Shown here: piece after piece, positions 55,888 to 64,000 of the stretch
Layout of the letters: each line of letters opens with the position of its first letter
Numbering within the stretch: position 1 is the stretch's first letter
NCBI GenBank assembly: GCA_013420905.1
Contig: JAAXNY010000006.1
Location: 2,976,001 to 3,040,000 of the forward strand
Source: Collybia mongolica
Taxonomy: Eukaryota > Basidiomycota > Agaricomycetes > Agaricales > Clitocybaceae
Reading direction: 5' to 3'
DNA length: 64,000 nucleotides
The notes under the pieces: model-generated
Database searches by the model: none
The model's input: the letters and a program-made list of their open reading frames with translations, nothing else
What the model was told of the DNA's origin: nothing
Program-made: the position numbers and the translations under genes

Positions 55888-57897
55888 ATGACTCAACGCC
55901 CAATATCCCTTCCTTTACATTTTCTCTGTCCCCCCTGTTCCGTGAATATGATCCCACACACAGCTGTTCCACGAAGTCTTGTCGCCACAAGACGCTCTCA
56001 CACTTTCAAGGCTTTTTACGCTGTATGTGTTCCCCTTTGCTCAATTTCATTCCCCCTGATCACACATGATATCTTAGACTATTCACAACCTTCGAAGGCC
56101 TAAAGGACCTGAGCCAGATGAACCCCCCATTTCAGAAAACGTACGTTTGAGTCACGCTATCTCAATTCATGCCTGATGCCCGCCGACATCAAGGATTTTA
56201 TTTTATCAATTCTACGAGCAAACCCCTCATTAAGAGACACTCGGTCATACTTAGCGTCTTTCGGACCTCGTCCTCAAAGTAAAATTCGTCCCGATGTCAC
56301 TCTTGGTGTTCCTTCATTCCTTCCCCCCGTTACGCAACAGTCGACCGCGAAGACAATACCAATTGCTGTGGAGTCTGAGAAACAGAGCCCTGTTCTTGCC
56401 TCGATTTTGGATCCTGTTGTCAGACGTACTGCTCTTGTGAAAGTCCAAGGGCCTTTCACAGATATTCAATTGGACAGTATAACACGAGGTCTAGTTTACC
56501 TAGAGAAGTTGGGCCTCGTCAGCGTAATTGTCGTTGAAAACGATGATTTAGTGAGGGGCGAACAAGAAGAAAGAGCTGCCATCATCGAGGAGACGATGCG
56601 AGTTGTTTCAAGCCTTGAGAAGCATGGTTCTCGTGCCCGTCCTGTGCTTGGTGCAATTGTTAGGCTTGGACCGAAGCCCTCTGTTGATGTGTGCACGAGA
56701 GATGGTGATATCGTTCCTCCAGAGTCTCACACATATCCATCCGATCTCGTCCCCATTCGGTCCGCCCTTCGTGCCGGGGAAATACCTGTCATCTCCCCCT
56801 TTGCCCTTGATTCTTTCTGCCGCTCCATCCGAATAGACGCAAACGACGTTATTTCAGGCTTAGCCCACGGAATGGCAGAGGCATCCGTCCAGACGAGTTC
56901 GGATAGTCCATTTGATGATGAAGCCGGCGTGAAGGAGGTTGACCTTACACCTCTTCGGCTGATGATCATCAATCGCGAAGGAGGTGTCCCCTCGTACGCT
57001 CGCTCAGGATACCCTCATCTTCTTATTAACCTCGATTCGGAATACTCTCACATCCACAAAACCTTCCACGGGTCATGGCGCCATTCAAATCCCACAGCTC
57101 TCTCCAACTTAGCACTTGCACGCACGTGTCTCGCTGCTATGCCTCCAACGTCCTCAGCCATCATGGTTTCTCACAAATCACCTAGCTCTCTTATAGCCAA
57201 CCTCATCACAAACAAGCCTGCCGTGAGCTCAAGTCTTCCCCACGCTCTCCTTCAGGGCAATCGTAAACTTACCCCTGACACGCCTACCCTTCTGCGTCAT
57301 GGTTTGCCAATACAGGTGCTGAGGTCAACTCATGACATTAACAAGTCAAAGATGAACCATCTACTGGAGCAAGCGTTTGGAAGGACCTTGAACGCCGAGC
57401 CATTTTATCAACGGTTAGAGCAGACACTTGACTATGTTATCGTTGCCGGCAATTATGCTGGAGCAGCAATAGTGACAAAAGAAGTAGGGCCAGGACATGG
57501 CCCCATCGCATATCTTGATAAGTTTGCGGTCTTACCTAGTCACCAAGGCGACGGTACAGTAGATTTCTTATGGGTGGCCTTACACGACGAATCATATGGC
57601 CTAGGTCATCCATTCTCTGCTAATCCCAATGGTGGGAAAGGAGGGAAGGGTGAAGGCCAAGACTTGGTCTGGCGAAGCCGATCGAACAATCCAGTGAACA
57701 AGTGGTACTTTGAGCGTAGCTCGGGCCATATCAGAATGGGGAATTGGGTTCTGTTCTGGTGCGATGCCGAGAAACGTTTGAAAATTGAAGAAGGTCGACG
57801 GGGGAGTGCCGGTCTATCCTACGTGGAACAATGGGAGGAGGGGCGCCTTGCCCGATGGGCTGACACCATCGTCAAAGTCCCTTCCAGTTGGAAGTAA
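55888..57897 (+). CDS. mitochondrial N-acetylglutamate synthase
   Basis: Exons 55888-56022, 56078-56140 and 56194-57897 give 633 aa (613 if the ATG at 55948 is used). The N-terminus after the second ATG (MIPHTAVPRSLVATRRSHTF) is rich in Arg, Ser and Thr and lacks acidic residues, like a mitochondrial presequence. An amino-acid-kinase-like region (about 110-400) is followed by the C-terminal NAT acetyltransferase domain: LLEQAFGRTL, VIVAGNYAGAAIV, YLDKFAVLPSHQGDGTVDFL, LVWRSRSNNPVNKWYFERS and MGNWVLFW. This is the fungal ARG2-type NAGS that makes N-acetylglutamate from acetyl-CoA and glutamate, the first step of arginine synthesis, usually feedback-inhibited by arginine together with NAG kinase. 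A continuous frame from an ATG at 56176 exists but would lack the presequence. Confidence 0.87.
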
Positions 57898-58221
57898 TCT
57901 AGATTAATTTGTGTTCGTCTATCATACTGTTTTCACGTTGGTGCCCATTGCTGTTAAGAATCAACGTTTATAAATTAGACCATATTTAAATACAATTACA
58001 ATTATTCTACTGTTTACGATGTCTTTTTTGTTCGATTTTCGGCGGGGTAGATTGAGCACTGGTAGAGATACTAACATTTTCTTCTCTGAAGTACTTGTTG
58101 GGGTGGGCGTTCCAAGATCACCTACACGTTTTCAAGAATATTATTTGCCATCCTGGTCAACTACGCTGTTCATGAGGTCGTTGACGTCCTTAATAACGAT
58201 CTCCCGAAATGTGGTATTAGT
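57898..58221. other. convergent intergenic region
   Basis: It lies between the NAGS stop codon and the 3' end of the unassigned minus-strand locus. Nothing recognised. Confidence 0.35.
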
Positions 58222-59590
58222 CTAACGATCCAAGTTCCGCGTCAAGAAATAGACGGCGAGAATGCCACTGGGACGGTCCAAATACCATTCGTGAAAATTG
58301 GTCTTGTCATACCCAGATTCTGCAGTACCCGGGTATGGGGCGGACAGAATAGACTTGGAAAATATTTCAAGAATTTAACAAGGAATGTTTCGGTCGGCAG
58401 AGAGGACTCACAAGCGGTTTGCCGTCGTCAGCATTGCACCAGTCATTATGAGCTCTAACGGTGCCACTGGCCCATACGATCAAGAATTGGCATCCGGATA
58501 TAGAGAGAGTGAAGGTGCCGAATAGCGGCCGCAGTAGCCATGCGGTTCTGTCGATACGCACCTTCGAGGAGCTCATGGACAGGTTTCTTGTCCTCCCAAA
58601 AGCTGCTCGAAACCTGGTACATCAGGCAAACTGGCGCATGGTATACTCTAAAATCGAAATGAGACCTTTTTGTTGCGTTTCCAGTTTTCGCAACCGTAGC
58701 GTGGCCTTTGAGAGTCTTAAATGGTGACTTTGCCGCTTGTGACAAATTCCGAACTCTTGCAGCTGGTTGATAATGACACACTATGGCACAACAGACTTGG
58801 TGTTGAGAATACGAGTAGCCTGAGTACCCAGATTTGATGTAATCAAAGGTTGGGGCATACGATATCGAACAGTGTATACCGGGTTGCAAAAATCAATGAA
58901 CTGACAAGGGCGAGAATAAACATAGGCACCGATGTGTGCTCTCTTGTACGGCCGGGCTTCGGAAAACATTGTAGCTGTGAGATTCTACATGTGAGTAGAT
59001 CTTCCGCTAGGAGCGAGTCGTTCCTACACATTGGCCGCATGATCTGTTTCAGACCGCTTTTCGTGGGATCTCCGCATCCACTGTAGGTGCTTCCAAGCAC
59101 AAAATACAATGGATACTTCTGCATAGAACTCATGTTGCTCTGGCTGCAGAGCACTCCCGATGCACATCTTGTATAAAGTCCAGAAACCCCGGCGTTGAGA
59201 ACTTGGATAATGTTCGATATTCCTTGGATGTCTGCGGAGAGGGTTAGAGCAAAGGTGAAAGAAAAACCAAGGAATGTAACCTTGTCAGTCCAGGCAGACG
59301 GAAATCGTCTGGTTATATCGAATAACTTGGCAACATCTACCTTTGATGTCGCTGGAATATCGGAGTAGGACACCTGCTCACAACGTTGGTATGCTGACCA
59401 CGTTTCAAAATTCTTTATATTACGAGCGATCCTGAAACAATTATGAATACTGTGGAAGGGTCTGAGCTTAAGAAAACAAATGATAAAACGAACTCAGAGG
59501 CAGATGGGGAGCGCGTAGTAAGCCGTGGGTAAGCAAGAGCCTTTCGTCTGGGTCTTTTAGCTCGCTAATGATGAGTTCATGGCTCCTCAC
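58222..59590 (-). CDS. unrecognised multi-exon locus, possibly degraded
   Basis: Several minus-strand segments look like real protein sequence joined by short introns. 59590-59500 reads LKDPDERLLLTHGLLRAPH. 59440-59270 reads NIKNFETWSAYQRCEQVSYS and KVDVAKLFDITRRFPSAW. 58990-58880 reads RPYKRAHIGAYVYSRPCQF. 58620-58400 includes RAHNDWCNADDGKPL, followed by a GTGAGT donor. The last exon, about 58340-58222, reads YDKTNFHEWYLDRPSG and ends LTRNLDR-stop. I could not join the first segment to the next in phase and did not find a start codon in frame. I do not recognise the family. It may be a diverged host gene or a pseudogene; the outline is approximate. Confidence 0.35.
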
Positions 59591-59926
59591 AAAGTTTAGT
59601 GCTGAGTACTGAGTATCCTACTAGTAGAGTAAGAAGGATTCTAGACGAGAGAAAGTCCGCGAACTAACTAAGTTTGAACCGAATGGCAGTGCAGCCTATA
59701 AAATCAAAATCACTAATCCGCGCGCTTTTTTAAAATTTTGATTTACATGGACAAGATATGATCTATGTATGTGACTTCTAGACTGAAGGGGCAGTGAGTA
59801 TGGGCGTAAACGAAGGAGCGATTGACAAAATGGGTCTACTTCAAGGCTACCTACCAGGCTTTGATAGACCAATGTGATCGTATCAAAAGCGACATGCGCG
59901 TGTACAGTGTCTAGACATAACGAGTA
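59591..59926. other. intergenic
   Basis: Between the unassigned locus and the 3' end of the carrier gene. No ORF or RNA recognised. Confidence 0.35.
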
Positions 59927-61339
59927 TTAGAATAATTTATCCATTAAATTTCTCGACGCCTCCACACCAAGCTAGATAGTTTTTGTCAGGGGCAGAATTA
60001 CGAGATTAAGGTCAGACTCACGAATGTCGCAGCATTAGCAGGGAAAGCCTGGAAGAAAGGAGAGAAGAAATGAGCATCGCAACTAACAATAGTTCAAAGT
60101 TCAAACTACAAACCCGTGCCATTGCCGGTCCAAATCCTTTCCATAAGGCCCGCACACCATCCTGGGCTATTGTCTTCCGTGCACAATCCAACATGCCAGA
60201 GTAGGTACCCGTCGGAGCAGATTGGATTCTAGATTTGAGGACCTGTCACGTGAAATGTGGGTGTCATTCGTAGGAGATGGTGGAAACCTTTGGGGAAGAC
60301 CGCACATCAGGAGGTATAGCTAATGCCCACATTGCAACACCTGCAGTGCCTCCTGCAAGGATGATAGCGCCAAGATTTAGGTCGGCTGATGATGAACCTG
60401 CCGGTGTCAAAGCTTTTTTCGTAACCTCATATGCTGCAAAGTATCTGCATACCCAAATCAACCACCAACTTAACAAGCAGTGGAACTACTTACGCAGCAC
60501 TTCCCGGACCGTCCCGAGCGAGGGTGGCGCCGGTACCACGGAAGATACTCCGCATCCCGCCCTCCTTATACAAGTGCTTCATTACGTCAAGCACACCCTT
60601 GTATTGCGGGCCCGATCCTCCCTGACCTTGAACCTGGTTCTCTCGTAAGACAATACACACCACAAACGACAGTGCACGAACCTGTAATAGAACTTTGGCT
60701 CTTTCCACAGGAGCCGTAATGAGGGTAGTTGGGACAGCGGACATAAATCCGGCGGTTGCGAGTTCTACTGTGGATAATGACTGGCTGGTACGGTTGGGTG
60801 TCAGAGAAAAGATTATATTTTTGGAGGTATCATATGCCTGTAGGATTGACGAAGGGTCGAATGCGAGTAGACAATAATTCGAAAGGACTCTCGTACCCAG
60901 AAGGACACAGCAAATATTGGCGTTACACCAAGCAATGGGGGAACCATGCCGCGATAAAGACTAGACGCCATCCGTAAGGGTAAGACTCACATTACAGAGC
61001 TATGAAAATACGACATACCCTGTAAGACCATCCCGCGCAAGCGTTTTTTTCACTACATCCACCGCACCTGTATAAACGCCAGGGGCAGCAGTTTGCAGTC
61101 TCGTCTTCGTCAGGTCGAAAGGATGACCTTCGTGAACGCGTTCCTTAAGTCACACAAAGGCATGAAGCAAACACACGTACCAACGAGCACGGCGGAGACC
61201 CCTCCGAATCCTCCAGCGATGAAGGACTTGGCGGACTCAACTGCTGATCCACGGGATTCCTCTGCTACTGGCGCGCCATTGCCCTGCAGCACATCTTTTC
61301 TGAGCCATAGACTTGATTTCAGACTGATCAACGTACCAT
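59927..61339 (-). CDS. mitochondrial carnitine/acylcarnitine carrier
   Basis: Ten exons on the minus strand: 61339-61337 (the ATG alone), 61283-61181, 61127-61019, 60960-60897, 60837-60682, 60633-60494, 60444-60306, 60242-60114, 60048-60022 and 59971-59927; 304 aa. Three mitochondrial-carrier repeats each carry a P-x-[DE]-x-x-[KR] signature: GHPFDLTKTRLQT, APVERAKVLLQ and PPDVLKSRIQ. Each is followed by a G-x-x-x-L/F-Y/W-R/K-G pattern (DGLTGLYRGM, GGMRSIFRGT, DGVRALWKGF). The QVQGQGG stretch after repeat two and the WALAIPPDVLKSRIQ segment are typical of the carnitine/acylcarnitine branch (yeast CRC1), which exchanges acylcarnitine for carnitine across the inner membrane. Other carrier subfamilies cannot be fully excluded by eye. 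Confidence 0.86.
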
Positions 61340-61705
61340 CTTATTGACTGGGTGAGGATGGGTAGGAGCAATTAGTTTACTGGACGACGCACGGAAAGGA
61401 CCCGGGATAAAAGAGAGGATTGCTGAATTCACGTGCGCCAGATCAAACGTTGGCGGTTCCCGAAGTCATCCATCTCCATCCCCCTTTGTATAAGCCAGTG
61501 ATCGAACAAAGTCAGACCGATATAGATTCTTGAGGACGCATAGCCAATGCCTTATGGAAATATATATACCATACCGAGAAGAGAAAGAAAAGAAATAGAT
61601 ACTACTATACAGAACATAACTATTACTTACAACTCTCCACTCTATGTAACGATTGACAAATTAGTAGTATGAATGCATGGTATCCGAATCCGTGTTTAGT
61701 CGCAT
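61340..61705. other. intergenic, promoter of the carrier gene
   Basis: No ORF supported; AT-rich around 61555-61650. Confidence 0.4.
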
Positions 61706-64000
61706 CTAAGGTTCATCATCCCGCCCGAATCCCCCGACCGGTTCATACGTGGCTTCCGTCGTGTCCCGCCTCCATACAGCACGTACTCCATAGAAAAAAA
61801 GGCAAATGAGGCCCACCCCCAGCACGCCTACGCCCGTCGGAGCCCCGTAGGCGAGCCACCACGGCGGGTGATACGGTATCAGGAGCCGATCGATCTGGAT
61901 AACCCCACCCCCACCGGTGGTAGACCGGCCCCAAGAGAGGACACGGGCCCAATCAGCGTGCCCGTCTGTACCTCGTGCCCCTTTAATTCCAATGACATAC
62001 CCGTCCATGCCTTCATCCTCGCGTCGCTGGAAGACAATGTCGCCATATGCAGAGTTCGATGATTGTAGTGTTGTGTATATAGGGTTGTCATCGAAAGACA
62101 GGGGCCGGTTGTTGTAGAGAGGGTCACTATCTCCAAAGCTGGACTCGGGAGGTGGGGAAGGGATCAGGTGCTGAGTGACGATGGAGTACAGGCTGTCGAC
62201 ATCAGCGTAGAGTTGGGTGAGATTGAGACCCTTGAATGCATCATCAGTTGGGCACAGTAACGTCCAAGTAGCACCGGAGAGATGAATATTCGCCCAAGGC
62301 GATCCTTCAGGGGGTGCCGTCCCGTTAAGTACCCATTCGAAACCTGCCTTTACAACCATGGAAGCCATGGTGCTTCCTTTAGCGGCTTTGACGAGTTTTC
62401 CAACCGTCAAGTGAACCGAGCGCGGAACGAGTATATCCGAGACTTCGTGAATTACACCGGTTTGGGTCAGTAAATCTCGGAAATAAATTTCAGCTCTCAT
62501 CCCAATCCATCCACCACTAGAACTAAGGAACACGGTCCCATTGTTCATTCTGTCGACCTGCATGTCGCTGCCTTCAAGGGTGGCGAAGGTTCTCTGAGAG
62601 CCATTGCGCAAGGACTGGGCATACTCAACAGATTTAAGGGCATGGTGGAGTAACACATTTTCTAGGTCTTGCTTGGATGAGGCCGCGAGGAGATGGGCGC
62701 TGACAAGCATGCCTAGACGTTTGAATGCCGAATTATGCGGGATGAGCAATGACGTTCGGGGCGTGGTCCTTAATGTCTCTGCCTGAGATGTTGAGAAAAT
62801 GGCTGCCAAAAATGATGACAAGTCAAGGAAAGGTAGTGCCGACTGTAGCGAGTCCACGGGAGGCACAAGAGGGCGCGATATAAAGTAGACAAGTATCTTG
62901 TTAATCTCGACTAAAATTATCATTGAAAGAAAGTTAGTGGGGGAGGGCCGTGGGACTCACTATGTTCACCAATGATGCTTGCACCTCCAAACCTAATAGC
63001 TTTCTCAGCAGGTTTCTTCTCATCTTTGCTGACCTCAACACTCAAGACCTGTCTTTCCCCGTTAAGACCTTCTTCCTCGAGGGCTGTTTCTAGAAGCATC
63101 CCGTCTTTGAGTTTGTTTGATATCCAGCTGCCGGGTATGAAATGGTACTGCAACAACTTCTTCAACTCATCACTTCCTTTTTCGGGAAGCTCTCCCTCCC
63201 CGAACAGCGAAAAGACTTCATCTTTTGGGGCAAGTATTGTATATTTGGCCCCGGTGTCGTTGATGTAGGAAGTCAGATCGACAGAATGGAGCAACGACAC
63301 AAACGTAGTGCAATTGAGCGCAAGAAGATATTTCTCTGGTGTTAGTTGGAGAGCACCAGGAGGGATGAGAAGAGAGTCCACAAAATGCAAAACGCCGTTG
63401 GACGCGTAAATGTCAGGTTGCACGAGGTTGGCGGTTGAAACCCTAGTCCCTTCTGGTGAGAGAGTAATTTCAAGGGTTGTGCCATCTATCGTCGTGACTA
63501 GGTTCAAATCAACATCGGCAGTCGGGTTTGAAGACTGCCAAATACTCACGATTGGTTGTGGGGCCGAAAGAATCTGAATATCGAACGCCTTTCTCAACTA
63601 CAGCGTGCATGTTTACAATTCGATTGAGGTCGTCGGTGGCATAAGGGCTTTCGAGGTAAAGCCTCTCGTACGGGTCGAGATTGTCCCAGGCGTCATTGAT
63701 GGGAAGGAAGAGTGTGAGTTCCGACGTGGTATTAATGAACTTGATGATTTCTGGTGTAAGAACCTTGTGGAAGTAGGATACTGCGGAATGTTGGGATATC
63801 ACTTGAGCTAAGAAAAAAAAAGGGGAAAGTTAAATAAATGGGGTGTATTGTGAACACGTTTGTATTTTACCTAAATTGGGAGGAGGTTCGAGGACATCGG
63901 CGATACCGAGCAAGACACCATTGCCAGCATCGGTCTGGGCTTTGACTATCTGTACACCAGCCTTTCCCGACGCGTCGACACCAACCCACGACTTCTCGTC
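61706..64000 (-). CDS. fasciclin (FAS1)-domain membrane protein, N-terminus cut by window edge
   Basis: Visible exons on the minus strand: 64000-63871, 63807-63550, 63497-62961 and 62910-61706; 709 codons seen, phases closed. Several FAS1 units: LTPEIIKFINTTSELTLFLP with NDAWDNL, then LHFVDSLLIPP; a second with SLLHSVDLTSYINDTGAKYT and APKDEVFSLF; a third with TSLLIPHNSAFKRLG; and a fourth with TLLCPTDDAFKGLNL, then IQIDRLLIP. The H2-type ends (VDSLLIP, VSDILVP, IDRLLIP) are typical. A membrane segment near the C-terminus (APTGVGVLGVGLICLFFYGV) leaves a short cytosolic tail (RRDTTEATYEPVGGFGRDDEP). FAS1 proteins act in cell-surface adhesion. A signal peptide is expected beyond position 64000. 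Confidence 0.85.

Noticed and set aside
56176..57897. Single-exon start of N-acetylglutamate synthase at 56176
   Set aside because: The spliced model adds an Arg-rich mitochondrial presequence and joins in phase at 56194; the ATG at 56176 then lies in an intron.
58843..59373. Assigning the unassigned minus-strand locus to FAD-linked lactone oxidases
   Set aside because: Slight resemblance only; the usual GHS flavin motif is absent, so no function is given.
1..64000. CRISPR arrays, bacterial operons or secondary-metabolite cluster
   Set aside because: No regular spaced repeats, no ribosome binding sites, spliceosomal introns throughout, and no polyketide or peptide synthase genes.

Overview
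The window is nuclear DNA of a transposon-rich basidiomycete, most likely an agaricomycete. Host genes are cut into many exons by introns of about 45-65 nt with GT...AG ends. The gene content is fungal: KRE6/SKN1-type glucan-synthesis proteins, IMA1, SNAPc, UBE2O, an F-box protein, N-acetylglutamate synthase and a carnitine carrier. The mobile elements (Ty3/gypsy, pogo, Tnp2-like, hAT, Tc1/mariner, LINE) are of types common in agaricomycetes. Exon-intron models were built by eye from reading frame, splice signals and family motifs. All phases close, but no transcript data were used.

Layout. 1-15 kb is a transposon graveyard. It holds a minus-strand gypsy element running off the left edge, a pogo-type transposase wreck carrying a 562-bp hAT-type MITE, LTRs in opposite orientations around a Tnp2-like transposase remnant, a second chromovirus tail interrupted by an apparently intact Tc1/mariner element (8819-10426), and a 3.07-kb TA-flanked DDE transposon with a three-exon transposase.

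15.4-32.8 kb is a compact block of host genes: a membrane-anchored heparinase II/III-like lyase, a Ser/Thr-rich single-pass protein, an IMA1-like nuclear-membrane protein divergent from a SNAPC1/SNAP43-like gene (126 bp between start codons), two tandem KRE6/SKN1-type genes with the same 15-exon structure, and a UBE2O-type giant E2 on the minus strand.

32.8-53.5 kb is one nested insertion, four levels deep. An outer hAT (CTTTGGAC duplication) holds LINE sequence. The LINE is split by a second hAT (GGGGGCAT duplication), and that hAT holds two full-length Ty3/gypsy chromoviruses (AGAGT and CAGTG duplications). The outer insertion begins 65 bp upstream of the UBE2O start codon. Both gypsy copies carry an extra open reading frame between pol and the 3' LTR that encodes two CCHC knuckles.

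53.6-64 kb returns to host genes: an F-box protein, mitochondrial N-acetylglutamate synthase, an unrecognised minus-strand multi-exon locus, a mitochondrial carnitine/acylcarnitine carrier and a fasciclin-domain membrane protein cut by the right edge. Several genes point to cell-wall and surface work (glucan synthesis, lyase, fasciclin, Ser/Thr-rich protein), but nothing shows a biosynthetic cluster.
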